Shown here in pieces: positions 1-9,293 of a stretch of DNA of 64,000 nt. A model generated the notes under the pieces. The model saw only the letters and a program-made list of their open reading frames with translations. It ran no database searches and was not told the origin of the DNA. This DNA comes from Candidatus Siliceabacter maunaloa (GTDB lineage: Bacteria > Actinomycetota > Thermoleophilia > Solirubrobacterales > Solirubrobacteraceae). The stretch covers positions 1-64,000 of the forward strand of contig JANDLV010000008.1 of NCBI GenBank assembly GCA_024330185.1, given 5' to 3'. Both the position numbers and the translations under genes were made by a program. The first letter of the stretch is position 1, and each line of letters starts with the position of its first letter.

Positions 1-51
1 GGCAAGGGCAATCTCAGCCGGCGCTACCGCGCCGGGGCGCGGAAAACGGGG

Positions 52-1104
52 CTAGACGGTCCGGCGGGCGGACGCATCGTGGGCCGGGGCGTGGCCGTTC
101 CCCTCGGCCGGCGGGCCCTCCCGGTGCCAGACGGTCTGCTGGGGGAACGGGATCTCGATGCCCTCGGTGTCGAAGCGGCCCTTGATGCGCTCCAGCAGCG
201 ACCGACTGATGCGGAACTGCTGGCTGGGCGTCGTCTTGATGGTCAGGCGCAGCAGCACGCCGTTGGGGTTGAGGTTCTGCACGCCCCACATGTCGGGCTC
301 CTCGAGGATGTCGGTGTCCTCGCGCCACATCTCGTCGGCGGCGGTCTTCATTACCGCCTTCGCGTGCCCGATGTCGGACTCGTAGGCCACCTCGACGTCC
401 ATCAGCACGCGCGACCAGTGCTGGCTCTTGTTGCCCACCCGGCGGATCTCGCCGTTGGGCACGTGCCACACGGTGCCGTCCACGGAGCGCAGGCGCGTGG
501 TCCGCAGGCTCACCGCCTCCACCGTGCCGACGGTCTCCAGGTCGAGATCGACGACGTCTCCCACCCCGTACTGGTCCTCCACCAGGATGAACATGCCCGA
601 CAGGAAGTCCTGCACGAGCTTCTGGGAGCCGAAGCCCAGGGCGACGCCCAGGATGCCGGCGCCGGCCAGCAGCGGCGCGATGTTGACGCCGACGGCGCCG
701 AGGATCATGAAGCCGGCGATCAACCAGATGGCGAAGGTCGTGGCGCTGCGCAGGACGCTGGTCAGCGCCTCGATGCGCTGCTCGCCGCGCATGCTGGTCT
801 CCCCGGTCTCCAGGAAGGCCTCGGGCGTGCGCCGGCGCACACTGCTGCCCAGCCGCTCGCGGAGGCCGCCGGAGGACAGGTGGCGCAGCCCGCGCTTGAT
901 CATCCGGCGCGTCAGGCGATTGGCCACCCACGCCACCACGACGATGAGGAGGATGGTCAGCGGCGCGTCCAGCAGCCATTTGGCGGCCTGGGCGAACTGA
1001 GCGTTGCCGGTGGCCTCCAGGGCGGCGCGGCAGCCAGGGGCTGTCTCCTCCCCACACACGCGCATGAGGCGCTCCTCGGAGATCTGGGCGAGAAGGAACG
1101 GCAT
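52..1104 (-). CDS. MscS-family small-conductance mechanosensitive channel
   Basis: Predicted membrane channel that opens under membrane tension and releases solutes during osmotic downshock. From the ATG at 1104 the protein has 350 aa. A first membrane helix (LLDAPLTILLIVVVAWVAN) is followed by a basic loop, then two hydrophobic segments. The second contains the pore-helix signature AGILGVALGFGSQKLVQDF, typical of MscS TM3 with its Gly/Ala packing. A soluble beta domain follows (GVGDVVDLDLETVGTVEAV). An in-frame GTG at 1137 would add 11 residues; neither start has a convincing ribosome site. It is the last gene of the leftward series that includes coaD, but a 56-bp gap separates it from the coiled-coil gene. 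Confidence 0.9.
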   Translation of the reverse strand: MPFLLAQISEERLMRVCGEETAPGCRAALEATGNAQFAQAAKWLLDAPLTILLIVVVAWVANRLTRRMIKRGLRHLSSGGLRERLGSSVRRRTPEAFLETGETSMRGEQRIEALTSVLRSATTFAIWLIAGFMILGAVGVNIAPLLAGAGILGVALGFGSQKLVQDFLSGMFILVEDQYGVGDVVDLDLETVGTVEAVSLRTTRLRSVDGTVWHVPNGEIRRVGNKSQHWSRVLMDVEVAYESDIGHAKAVMKTAADEMWREDTDILEEPDMWGVQNLNPNGVLLRLTIKTTPSQQFRISRSLLERIKGRFDTEGIEIPFPQQTVWHREGPPAEGNGHAPAHDASARRTV

Positions 1105-1160
1105 CGCGCCGACCGTAGCAGCGCCGCCTGAGGGCACGGAGACCTCGCGTTTATGCGCGA

Positions 1161-1631
1161 CTACCGCGGGCTCAGCTCGCGCTCGTCGTCCTTGCCCTGC
1201 AGCCTGGTGCGACCGCGTTGCACGGCCGCGGTGAACTTCGAGAGGTTGACTTCGAGGGTGTTGAGGATCTCGTCGGCGTAGTCCTCGGCGCCCAGGCGGA
1301 TCTCACGCTCGCGGGCCCGCGCGTCGTCGATGATGTCCTCGGCGGCGCGCTCGGCCTGCTTGGTGACCTCCTCCTCGGCGATCAGCTGGGCCTGGCGCTC
1401 GCGGGCCTCCTTGACGATCCGCTCGGCCTCACGCTTGGCCTCGGCGAGCATCTCCTGGCGCTCCTTGACGATCCACCGCGCCTGCTTGATCTCCTCGGGG
1501 ATGGTCGCGCGCATCTGGTCGAGGAGGTCGTAGATCTCCTCCTTGTCCACCCGCACCGTGTCCGTGAGGGGCATCGGCTTGGCGTTGTGGACGAGGTCGT
1601 CGAGCTTGTCGATGAGTACGAGGACGTCCAT
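1161..1631 (-). CDS. DivIVA/ATP-synthase-b-like coiled-coil protein
   Basis: A 156-aa, highly charged, almost wholly helical protein. After a short N-terminal segment (MDVLVLIDKLDDLVHNAKPM) comes a long heptad-rich region dense in Ala, Glu, Lys and Arg (for example EAKREAERIVKEARERQAQ), as in DivIVA-type or ATP synthase b-type coiled coils. No membrane helix is seen, so a true F0 b subunit is unlikely. Similar short coiled-coil genes next to coaD are commonly annotated as cell-division initiation or ATPase-like proteins in actinobacteria. It lies 16 bp downstream of coaD and is probably cotranscribed. A role in septum or pole organisation is inference from the fold only. Confidence 0.75.
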   Translation of the reverse strand: MDVLVLIDKLDDLVHNAKPMPLTDTVRVDKEEIYDLLDQMRATIPEEIKQARWIVKERQEMLAEAKREAERIVKEARERQAQLIAEEEVTKQAERAAEDIIDDARAREREIRLGAEDYADEILNTLEVNLSKFTAAVQRGRTRLQGKDDERELSPR

Positions 1632-1647
1632 GGCAACCCTTCGTTCG

Positions 1648-2148
1648 TCAGCGCGCGAGCTGTTCCTTCAAGCGACCGACCACCGGAGCCGGCACCAGCC
1701 CGTCTATGTTCCCTCCGAAGGTCGCGAGCTCCTTGACTCCGCTCGAGCTGAGGAAACTGTACTGCGGGCTGGCCATGAGGTAGAGCGTGTCCACCTCGTC
1801 GGTCTGCATCCGGTTGAGCTGGTTCATCTCGAACTCGTACTCGAAGTCGGAGATCGCGCGCAGGCCCTTGACGATGGTGCGGGCCCCCTTGGCCAGCGCG
1901 AAGTCCACGATCAGGGTGGCGAACGGCTCGACCTCGACGTTGTCCAGGGCGGTGATCGCGCCCTCGATGAACGCGATGCGCTCCTCGACATCGAAGAGGT
2001 GGCGGCTCTTACGCACCGACGCGTTGACCACGCCGACGATCACCACGTCGAAGATCGTCGCCGCCCGGGCGATCACGTCGAGGTGGCCGTTGGTGATCGG
2101 GTCGTAGCTGCCAGGGCAGACGGCGATGCGGCGGGAATCAGGTGTCAT
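1648..2148 (-). CDS. coaD: Phosphopantetheine adenylyltransferase
   Basis: Transfers AMP from ATP to 4'-phosphopantetheine to give dephospho-CoA, the penultimate step of CoA synthesis. At 166 aa it has the normal family length. The N-terminal CPGSYDPITNGHLDVIARA holds the nucleotidyltransferase HxGH-type motif as T-N-G-H. Further conserved stretches are RGLRAISDFEYEFEMNQLN-like (here KGLRAISDFEYEFEMNQ) and the C-terminal YSFLSSSGVKELA, equivalent to the ISSTxVR region. The ATG start overlaps the rsmD stop by 11 bp, which fits translational coupling. The rsmD-coaD order is widespread in bacteria. Confidence 0.97.
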   Translation of the reverse strand: MTPDSRRIAVCPGSYDPITNGHLDVIARAATIFDVVIVGVVNASVRKSRHLFDVEERIAFIEGAITALDNVEVEPFATLIVDFALAKGARTIVKGLRAISDFEYEFEMNQLNRMQTDEVDTLYLMASPQYSFLSSSGVKELATFGGNIDGLVPAPVVGRLKEQLAR

Positions 2149-2707
2149 GGATGCGGATCAGCGTTTCCCCATACCGGCGCTCGTCGCTCACGGCCAGCCC
2201 GATGGCCAGCGGGGTGCGGCGATCGCTCTCGGCCACCACGCGGGCTCGGGGCGCGAGCACCGCGGGCAGGGCCTCGCGTAGCTGCGCCGCCAGCCCCACG
2301 GCCGGTCGGTAGGGAGGGTCGAGGAAGACCAGATCGTATGCATCGCCGCGCACCGCTGCGTCGCGGAGGGCGGCGGGAGCGTCGCGGCAGTGCACCGGGG
2401 CGTCCAGGCGCAGCGCCGCGAGGTTGGCCCGCACGGCCTCGACAGCGGGGCGTGCGCTGTCGACGAAGACCGCGCTCGCGGCCCCCCGCGAGAGCGCTTC
2501 GAGCCCCAGCGCGCCGGAGCCGGCGAAGAGGTCGAGGACGCGGGCGCCGGTGAGGAAGGGTGCGCCCTGGGCGCCCCCGGCCTTCCCGGCGCGCGCCTCG
2601 AGGATCGAGAAGAGGGCCTCCCGGACCCGATCGGACGTCGGGCGGGTGTCGCGACCGGCGGGAGCCACGAGCCCGCGGCCGCGGTGGGTGCCCGCGACGA
2701 TCCTCAC
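2138..2707 (-). CDS. rsmD: 16S rRNA (guanine966-N2)-methyltransferase
   Basis: SAM-dependent methyltransferase acting on G966 of 16S rRNA in the 30S subunit. From GTG at 2707 the product is 189 aa, beginning VRIVAGTHRGRGL, the characteristic RsmD N-terminus. The SAM-binding loop is DLFAGSGALGLEALSRGA and the catalytic motif is VFLDPPYRP (the N/DPPY motif of N-methyltransferases). The start was chosen because GTGA overlaps the recG stop by 4 bp and because RsmD proteins begin with R-I-(I/V)-x-G; the open frame continues upstream inside recG but that part is shadow. It overlaps coaD by 11 bp. Confidence 0.95.
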   Translation of the reverse strand: MRIVAGTHRGRGLVAPAGRDTRPTSDRVREALFSILEARAGKAGGAQGAPFLTGARVLDLFAGSGALGLEALSRGAASAVFVDSARPAVEAVRANLAALRLDAPVHCRDAPAALRDAAVRGDAYDLVFLDPPYRPAVGLAAQLREALPAVLAPRARVVAESDRRTPLAIGLAVSDERRYGETLIRIHDT

Positions 2708-4794
2708 GCCGCGACCGGCCCGGCCTCCGCGGCGGCCAGCGCGTCGGCCAGCAGCGCGTGCTCGGGGCCCTCGAGGTCGGGATCGGCCTCCAGGAGCGAT
2801 GCGGCGGTCGCGTGCGCGCGCTCCAATAGCGGCGCGTCGTCGGGCAGGCGCGCGGCGCGGAAGCGCGCGAGGCCCGACTGGCGCGTGCCGGTCAACTCTC
2901 CCTCGCCGCGCAGCGCGAGGTCGATCTCGGCCAGGGCGAAGCCGTCGCCGTGCTCGGCCAGTGCCCGCAGGCGCGGGGACTCCTTGGGCCCGAAGAGCAG
3001 GCACAGCGCGTCGTGCTTCCCGCGGCCGACGCGGCCGCGCAGCTGGTGAAGCTGGCTGATCCCGTAGCGCTCGGCGTCCTCGACGAGCATGACGGTGGCA
3101 TTTGGGACGTCGATGCCCACTTCGATAACCGTCGTGGCCACCAGCACGTCGGCGCCCCCGGAGGCGAAGGCCTCCATTGCCTGGGCCTTCGCGCGGGAGG
3201 AGAGCCGCCCGTGCAGGAGCACGACGTCGAAGTCGCGAAACGCGCCGGCGCTCAGGCGCTCGAACTCGGCGGTGGCCGCACGGGCAGCCAGCACCTCGGA
3301 CTCGGCCACCAGCGGGCAGACCACGAAGGCCTGGCGGCCGGCGCGCAGCTCCTCGCGGATGCGCTCGTACGCGCGCTCGCGCTCGCGCTCCCCGCTGGCG
3401 ACGTGGGTCGTGATCGGCCGCCGGCCGCGGGGCAGCTCACGCAGCGCGGTGACGTCCAACGCGCCGAAGGAGGCCAGGCGCAGCGTGCGCGGGATCGGCG
3501 TGGCCGTCATGTGCAGCACGTGGGGCGCCAGTCCCGGGCCCGCCTTGGCGTCCAGCGCCACGCGCTGGCGCACCCCGAAGCGGTGCTGCTCGTCGACCAC
3601 GGCGACGGCCAGGTCGCAGAAGGTCACGGCGTCCTCGATGAGCGCGTGCGTCCCCACGACGAGCGCGAGCTCGCCGCTGGCCAGCTTGCCAAGCAAGTCG
3701 GCGCGCCGGCCCGTCGGGGTGGAGCCGGTGAGCAGCGCCACGGAGAGATTGGCTCCCGGCATGAGGGCCTGGACGGTGGCGAAGTGCTGCTCGGCCAGCG
3801 TCTCGGTCGGCGCCATGAGCGCCGCCTGGCGCCCGTGCTCCACCGCGCGCAGCATCGCGTGCAGGGCCACGACCGTCTTGCCTGAGCCCACCTCGCCCAT
3901 GAGCAGGCGCTGCATCGGGCGTTGCGTCGCGAGGTCTGCATCGACCTCGTCCATCGCGCGATGCTGGTCACCGGTGGGAGCGAACGGGAGCTGCTCGTCG
4001 CGCCAGGCAGCGCTCAACGTGGGCGGGTCGCACAGCGCGACGGCCCGAAGCGCCGCGCGCCGCGCGGCACGCAGGCGCAGCTGCACGACCTGGTCGACCA
4101 GCAGCTCGTCGAAGGCCAGGCGCCGGCGGCCCGACTCGTGGTCGCCGAAGTGCGCGGCGGTCAACGCCGCGGGGACGTCGGGCAGGCCCTGGGCGGCTCG
4201 AAGCCGCCCGGGCAGGCGCTCGACCGCGTCGGCGACCGCGTGGCGATGCTCGCGCGCCAGCGCGGCGATCTGCGTGGAGCTGATGCCCTCGGTCGCGCGG
4301 TAGACGGCCATCGCCTTCGTCCCCCCCGCCGCCTCGTCGGTCGGGGCGTGCGAGCGCACGCGGAAGCGGTCGCGCCCCTGCACGTCGCCGTGGAGGATCA
4401 GACGGGTGCCGGGCGCGTAGCGGCGCTCGAGCCAGGGCTGGTTGAAGAACGCCGCCTTCATCACCCCGGTGGCGTCGGCAACGGTGGCCTCCACGAGCGG
4501 GCGCATCCCCCGCCGGCGCACGGGCCGCGAACGGATCGAGCGGACCTCGACGACCACGCTGGCCACCTCTCCTGGTGTGAGGGCGGCGAGGGTGCGCGCC
4601 TCGCCGCCCCCGCGCGGCAGATGGGCGAGCAGGTCGGCGACGGTGTGCAGCCCGAGGGCCCGCGCGGCATCGGCGGCCTTGGCCGGCTTGACCGTCAGCG
4701 GCGTCTCCAGGGCCGATGGCCGCGGCCAGCGGACCGGGGCGTCGCGCAGCGCCGCGTGGCTCAGCAGGTCGCGCGAGGCGAAGGCGGTCGGCAC
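2704..4794 (-). CDS. recG: ATP-dependent DNA helicase RecG
   Basis: Branch-migrating helicase that processes stalled replication forks and Holliday junctions. The N-terminal wedge/OB region contains LGLHTVADLLAHLPR, then the helicase core: Walker A MGEVGSGKTVVALHA, TPTETLAxQH-like APTETLAEQHF, the DExH box DEQHRFGVRQRVALDA, TATPIPRTL and motif VI QLRGRVGRGKHDALC. From the GTG at 4794 it is 696 aa, near the usual RecG length. A GTG at 4899 would add 35 residues of unusual composition, so I prefer 4794, without a clear ribosome site for either. It ends in a 4-bp overlap with rsmD. The upstream neighbour is the DAK2 gene, the arrangement seen around yloV-recG elsewhere. Confidence 0.94.
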   Translation of the reverse strand: MPTAFASRDLLSHAALRDAPVRWPRPSALETPLTVKPAKAADAARALGLHTVADLLAHLPRGGGEARTLAALTPGEVASVVVEVRSIRSRPVRRRGMRPLVEATVADATGVMKAAFFNQPWLERRYAPGTRLILHGDVQGRDRFRVRSHAPTDEAAGGTKAMAVYRATEGISSTQIAALAREHRHAVADAVERLPGRLRAAQGLPDVPAALTAAHFGDHESGRRRLAFDELLVDQVVQLRLRAARRAALRAVALCDPPTLSAAWRDEQLPFAPTGDQHRAMDEVDADLATQRPMQRLLMGEVGSGKTVVALHAMLRAVEHGRQAALMAPTETLAEQHFATVQALMPGANLSVALLTGSTPTGRRADLLGKLASGELALVVGTHALIEDAVTFCDLAVAVVDEQHRFGVRQRVALDAKAGPGLAPHVLHMTATPIPRTLRLASFGALDVTALRELPRGRRPITTHVASGERERERAYERIREELRAGRQAFVVCPLVAESEVLAARAATAEFERLSAGAFRDFDVVLLHGRLSSRAKAQAMEAFASGGADVLVATTVIEVGIDVPNATVMLVEDAERYGISQLHQLRGRVGRGKHDALCLLFGPKESPRLRALAEHGDGFALAEIDLALRGEGELTGTRQSGLARFRAARLPDDAPLLERAHATAASLLEADPDLEGPEHALLADALAAAEAGPVAA

Positions 4795-4923
4795 GCAGGG
4801 ATGATCGCGCGTGGAGCGGCGGGAGCCCCATTTCGCGGACGGGCCGCAGCCCCCCGCTTCGCTCCCCGCTCCCTCGATGCTGCTGTTCGCCGAGGTCACC
4901 GGCGGCGCGAAGCGGACGACCGC

Positions 4924-6585
4924 TCACTCAGCGGCCACCAGCCACCACCAGGCCACCTGTCCGCCCCGCTCGAGCTCGAGCTCGACGCCGTCGGGCGCCA
5001 GCGCCTCCACGCGCGGGCCGTCGAACGGGGCGTTCGCGCCCTCGAGCACGGTCAGCAGCTCGGCGCCCTCGGCCAGCCGGTCCAGCACAGTGCCCAGCGT
5101 CCGCTCGGGGTCACCCCAGGCGACGAGCACCTCGTCCACGTAGCCGACAGCCTCGCCGGCCGCGAAGCGCCCGTCCGCGTCGTCGCGGGCGGCGGGCGCG
5201 ACCCCGCCGGTGCGCATGCGCTCGAGCTCCGCGGCCATCGCTGCGGCGTTGTCGGCCGCGCGCGCGTCGGGGTCCAGGCGCAGGCTGACCGCCAGTCCCG
5301 CCTGCTGGGTGCGCGTGGGCACCACCTCGACCGTCTTGTCCGACAGCTCGGCCGCGCGCTCGGCGGACATGACCACGTTGGGGGAGTTGGGCAGCACGAC
5401 CACCTCCTCGGCGGGGACGTCGTGGATGCCAGCCAGCAGCTCGTAGGTCGACGGGTTGAGCGTCGCGCCGCCGTCCAGGACACGGACCGCTGGGCCCTCG
5501 AACAGCCGGGGCATGCCCTCCCCGCTGACCACGGCAAGCGTGCCACACCGGTGCGTCGCGGGGACGACGACCGGGCCCGCCGCGGCCGCCAGGCGGTGCG
5601 TGCGCGCGTCGACCTGAAGGGTCATGTCGGCCACGTCGAGATGCGAGACATCGCCCGCTCCGGCGAACAGGCCGGTGGCCGCCGCCGGGTCGTCGGTGTG
5701 GACGTGCACCTTGAGGGTGGCCTCGTCGCCCACCACGAGCACGGAGTCTCCCAGTGTCTCCAGCCGCGGCACCCACTCGGCGGCGTACAGCTCGCTCCCG
5801 GTGACAGCGAAGTTGGTGCAGTAGCGGAAGCTGGAGCTCTCGTGCTCGGGGTGGGTCACCCGAGCCGCCGCGTAGCGCTCGACGGGCGGCGGCTCGGTGC
5901 CGCGCAGGGCGGCGACCATCCCGGCGAAGAGGATGACCACCGCGTGGCCGCCGGCGTCCACGACGCCCGCGTCGCGCAGCACGGGCAGCAGCTCCGGGCC
6001 CCGGCGCACGGAGGCCTCGCCTGCCGCCAGCGCCGGCTCGAGCACATCGGCGATCAGTGCGTTCTGCACTTCGGGTGCGGCCTCGGGCCCAAGGGAGCGG
6101 TACTCCCGGTGGGCCAGCTCGGTGGCCACCCGCGTGGCCATCTCGCGCATCACCGTGAGGATGGTGCCCTCGGCCGGCGCGCGCACAGAGCCGTAGGCGC
6201 GATCGGCCGCGCGGGCCATGGCCGCCGCGATGAGCACGGGGTCGATCAACTCGCCCGGGCGGCTGATCAGCTCCTCGGCCGCGCCGCGGATGAGCTGGGA
6301 GAGGATGACGCCCGAGTTGCCACGCGCGCCCAGCAGAGCTGCGCGGGCGACGCGATCGACGATCTCGTCGCGGCCGACCTCGTCGAGGGAGCGGTCGCCC
6401 TCGCGCGCGAGCTCGTCGAGCTCCTCGCGCACGGCCCGCAGGGTGAGAACCATGTTGTCCCCCGTGTCCCCGTCGGCGACCGGGAAGACGTTGAGGTCGT
6501 TGACCTCCTGGCGGCGGGACTCCAGGTGCGCCAGAGCGCCGTCCACGACGGCGCCAAAGCGGATGAGGCTGGGATCGGCGGACAC
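4924..6585 (-). CDS. DAK2/DhaL-domain protein (YloV/FakA type)
   Basis: A 553-aa protein with an N-terminal DhaL-like kinase domain: NDLNVFPVADGDTGDNMVLT binds Mg-nucleotide in this family and GARGNSGVILSQLIRG is the second signature. The C-terminal half resembles the YloV/FakA regulatory part (LPNSPNVVMSAERAAELSD, VPTRTQQAGLAV). In Firmicutes FakA phosphorylates exogenous fatty acids bound to FakB (DegV family); no degV gene is seen here, so the substrate is inferred only from the family. GTG at 6585 is chosen because upstream sequence overlaps rpmB in another frame. It lies between rpmB and recG, a conserved neighbourhood. Confidence 0.9.
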   Translation of the reverse strand: MSADPSLIRFGAVVDGALAHLESRRQEVNDLNVFPVADGDTGDNMVLTLRAVREELDELAREGDRSLDEVGRDEIVDRVARAALLGARGNSGVILSQLIRGAAEELISRPGELIDPVLIAAAMARAADRAYGSVRAPAEGTILTVMREMATRVATELAHREYRSLGPEAAPEVQNALIADVLEPALAAGEASVRRGPELLPVLRDAGVVDAGGHAVVILFAGMVAALRGTEPPPVERYAAARVTHPEHESSSFRYCTNFAVTGSELYAAEWVPRLETLGDSVLVVGDEATLKVHVHTDDPAAATGLFAGAGDVSHLDVADMTLQVDARTHRLAAAAGPVVVPATHRCGTLAVVSGEGMPRLFEGPAVRVLDGGATLNPSTYELLAGIHDVPAEEVVVLPNSPNVVMSAERAAELSDKTVEVVPTRTQQAGLAVSLRLDPDARAADNAAAMAAELERMRTGGVAPAARDDADGRFAAGEAVGYVDEVLVAWGDPERTLGTVLDRLAEGAELLTVLEGANAPFDGPRVEALAPDGVELELERGGQVAWWWLVAAE

Positions 6586-6613
6586 GAGGGCCGGGCGGGC
6601 CGCTGCGCCGGCC

Positions 6614-6805
6614 CTAGACAGCCTTGGTGACCTTGCCGGCCTTGAGGCAGCGGGTGCAGACGTACACGCGCCGCGGCGCGGTGCCCACCAGGACCCGGAC
6701 CTTCTGCAGGTTCGGGTCGAACCGCCGCCGGGTGGCGACCATCGAATGGGAGCGGCTGTTGCCGAAGGCAGGGCCCTTCCCGCAGCTGTGACACACCTTG
6801 GCCAT
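6614..6805 (-). CDS. rpmB: 50S ribosomal protein L28
   Basis: Small basic protein of the large ribosomal subunit, 63 aa. The sequence opens [20 protein letters not shown] and ends [14 protein letters not shown]. The four cysteines (C5, C8 and the later C-x-x-C) make this the zinc-binding C+ form of L28, in contrast to zinc-independent paralogues used under zinc starvation in some actinobacteria. [11 protein letters not shown] is the typical central segment. It begins 109 bp from the divergent Ser/Thr kinase start and lies 28 bp upstream of the DAK2 gene, so it probably leads the leftward operon. Confidence 0.96.
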   Translation of the reverse strand: MAKVCHSCGKGPAFGNSRSHSMVATRRRFDPNLQKVRVLVGTAPRRVYVCTRCLKAGKVTKAV

Positions 6806-6914
6806 GGCGACGGGGCAGTGTAGAGAACCCGGCGCCTCCGCGGGCCACGGAGGCGACCGCCGCCGGGCCCCACGTTCTCATGCGTCGCTGTCGGGGTACG
6901 GGTATGAAGTGGGC

Positions 6915-8522
6915 GTGGCGACCGACATCACCCTCCCGGAGCGCTACCGCCTGCTCGGGCACATAGCCTCGGGAGGCATGGCCGCCGTCTACGCGGCCGA
7001 GGACCGCCTGCTCGAACGCCGGGTGGCGGTGAAGGTGCTGGCCGTCCATCTGGCGGCCGAATCGGGGGCCCAGGAGCGCTTCGCGCGTGAGGCGCGCGCG
7101 GCGGCCCGCGTCTCCGACCATCCCCACGTGGTGACCATCTACGACGTGGGCGAGCACGGGGGTCGCGCCTTCATGGTCATGGAGCACATGGCCGGGGGGA
7201 CCCTGGCCGACCGCCTGCGCGATGGTCGCCCGGCCCGCGAGGACGCCGTGCGCTGGCTGGGCGAGGCGGCCTCGGCGCTGGACACCGCCCACCGCGAGGA
7301 CATCGTCCACCGCGACGTCAAGCCCGCCAACCTGCTGCTGGACAGCCGCGACCGTCTGGCCGTGGGGGACTTCGGCATCGCGCGTCTGGCCGCCGACACC
7401 GCGATGACCCAGACGGGCATGGTGCTGGGCACCGCCGCCTACATCGCGCCCGAGCAGGCCATGGGCCACGAGGCCACGCGGGCCAGCGACCGCTACGCCC
7501 TCGCCGTGGTGGCCTACGAGCTGCTGACCGGCGAGCGCCCGTTCCGCTCGGGCACGGCGGCCTCCCAGGCCCGCCAGCACGTTGACGAAGAGCCGCCGCG
7601 CGCCTCGCAGGAGGCGCCTGACCTCCCCGCCGCGCTGGACGGCGTGCTCGCGCGCGGCATGGCCAAGGCCCCAGAGGACCGGCCCGCCTCGGCGCAGGAG
7701 CTGGCCGACGAGATCCGCGACGCGCTGGCGGGCGCCCCGGCGCCTCCCACAGCGTCCACGCACCGTGCGGCGGGGCTGGGCGCCGCGGCGGCGGGTGCGG
7801 GCGCTGGAGCTGCCGGCGCCGGGGCGGATGCGGGCACGCGGCGGCGCGAGCCGATCGTCGCGCGCCAGCCCGCGGCCGCCCGTCAGCCGGCGCCCGCCCG
7901 CGCGCCCGGCGGCCAGGTTGCTGCGCCCGAGCGGCGCGCCTCGCGGCGCTTCCCCATCCTCATCGCCGCCCTGCTGGCCGCGGGCATCCTGTCAGCGCTG
8001 GCCGTCGCGACCCTCGGCGGGGGTGACGAACCGGCGGCCACCACCGAGGACGAGCCTCCTGCGCAGACCGAGCCCGCCGAGGAACCCCGGGCCCAGGAGC
8101 CCGAGCCCGAGCCCGCACCGGCCGAGCCCGAGCCCGAGCCACAGGAATCCGACCTCTCCGGCGTCGACCCCGTCGCCCTCAACGACGAGGGCTACGACCT
8201 CTTCCTGGCGGGCAGCTACGCAGAGGCCGTGCCGCCGCTGCAGCGCAGCATCGGGGCCTTCGAGGCACAGGACCGCACGGGCGAGAAGGCCTACGCCTTC
8301 GCCCTGTTCAACCTCGGCTCGTCGCTCAACCGCTCAGGCCGCCCGCAGGAGGCCATCCCCTTCCTGGAGCGCCGCCTGGAGGTCGACCCAAACGAGCAGC
8401 CTGACACCGTCCGCGCCGAGCTGGCTGACGCGCGCGGCGAGTCAGGCGGCGGCCGGGGCCAAGGCCGTGGGCGTGGTGGCGACAACGACGACGACAAGGA
8501 CAAGGACAAGGACGACGACTAG
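6915..8522 (+). CDS. Membrane Ser/Thr protein kinase with C-terminal TPR region
   Basis: Eukaryote-type protein kinase, 535 aa from the GTG at 6915. Kinase domain (about 1-270): glycine loop IASGGMAAVYAAED, catalytic Lys in VAVKVL, HRDVKPANLLL, DFG in GDFGIARL and the APE-equivalent IAPEQ. An Ala/Pro/Arg-rich linker precedes one membrane helix (about 346-368, ILIAALLAAGILSALAVATL). Outside it come a Pro/Glu-rich spacer and a TPR-like region (GYDLFLAGSYAEAVPPLQRS, FNLGSSLNRSGRPQEAIPFL), and the protein ends in a Gly/Arg then Asp/Lys tail (DNDDDKDKDKDDD). PASTA repeats are absent, so muropeptide sensing as in PknB is not supported. It is divergent from rpmB; the upstream in-frame ATG at 6798 would overlap rpmB. 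Confidence 0.92.
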   Translation: MATDITLPERYRLLGHIASGGMAAVYAAEDRLLERRVAVKVLAVHLAAESGAQERFAREARAAARVSDHPHVVTIYDVGEHGGRAFMVMEHMAGGTLADRLRDGRPAREDAVRWLGEAASALDTAHREDIVHRDVKPANLLLDSRDRLAVGDFGIARLAADTAMTQTGMVLGTAAYIAPEQAMGHEATRASDRYALAVVAYELLTGERPFRSGTAASQARQHVDEEPPRASQEAPDLPAALDGVLARGMAKAPEDRPASAQELADEIRDALAGAPAPPTASTHRAAGLGAAAAGAGAGAAGAGADAGTRRREPIVARQPAAARQPAPARAPGGQVAAPERRASRRFPILIAALLAAGILSALAVATLGGGDEPAATTEDEPPAQTEPAEEPRAQEPEPEPAPAEPEPEPQESDLSGVDPVALNDEGYDLFLAGSYAEAVPPLQRSIGAFEAQDRTGEKAYAFALFNLGSSLNRSGRPQEAIPFLERRLEVDPNEQPDTVRAELADARGESGGGRGQGRGRGGDNDDDKDKDKDDD

Positions 8523-8845
8523 CGCGGCCACCGCTCAGGCTCGCGCTCGGGCACCGGCCGGCGCGGATGCTCGGGCCGGCGCGCGGGGGCCGGGTGCGCG
8601 TCGGCCAAGCGGCCGGGCTCGCGCAGGCGCGCCGGGGACCGCTCTGCGGTGGGCAGCGGCAGGCCTCCCGGCCCGAGGTAGGGCTCGGGAGGGCGCGGCG
8701 GCTCGGTGCCGTGGTCGTCGCGGGGCCACCAGCCGCGTAGCCCGTGGACGTCGTCCTCGGGGCCGATCATCGCCCAGACCAGGAAGCCGGCGCCCAGAAC
8801 ATGGACCAGCAAGGTCAGCCCGATGGCGATGAGCTGCGCCGACAT
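8519..8845 (-). CDS. Small single-pass membrane protein, Pro/Arg-rich tail
   Basis: A 108-aa predicted membrane protein not assigned to any family I know. Residues about 5-26 (LIAIGLTLLVHVLGAGFLVWAM) form one membrane helix. The remainder is hydrophilic and rich in Pro, Arg and Glu, as in disordered cytoplasmic or surface tails. A GGGAGG sequence touches the ATG directly, closer than normal, so the true start may differ. It follows ribH by 26 bp on the same strand and its end overlaps the kinase stop convergently by 4 bp. No function is proposed. Confidence 0.6.
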   Translation of the reverse strand: MSAQLIAIGLTLLVHVLGAGFLVWAMIGPEDDVHGLRGWWPRDDHGTEPPRPPEPYLGPGGLPLPTAERSPARLREPGRLADAHPAPARRPEHPRRPVPEREPERWPR

Positions 8846-8871
8846 CCTCCCGTCGGAGCCTACCCGGCCCG

Positions 8872-9293
8872 TCAGCCCTCCAGGCAGCGGCGCAGCGCCA
8901 CCATCGCCAGCACGGCCTCGGCCGCCGCCGCGCCCTGGTGGCGCTTCTCCCCGCCCGCCCGGGCCAGGGCCTGCTCCATGGTGTCGACCGTCAGCACGCC
9001 GAACGCACAGGGCACGCCGGAGCGAAGCGCCACGTCCTGCACCCCGCGGGCCGCCTCGCCGCACACGAAGTCGTAGTGATCGGTCTCGCCGCGGATGACC
9101 GCCCCGAGGCAGGCCACGCCCGCGTAGCGCCCGCTGCGGGCCGCGTAGAGCGCGGCGAGGGGCAGCTCGAAGGCGCCCGGCACGGTGAGCACGTCCACCG
9201 CGTGCGCGCCGTCCGTCTCGAAGACCTCCCGCGCACCGGCGACCAGGCGGTCGGCCAGGTCCTCGTAGAAGCGCGCGACCACGATGGCGAAGG

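Noticed and set aside
8100-8515. Repeat array in the kinase tail
   Set aside because: The Pro/Glu and Asp/Lys runs are low-complexity coding sequence, not an independent DNA repeat or CRISPR.
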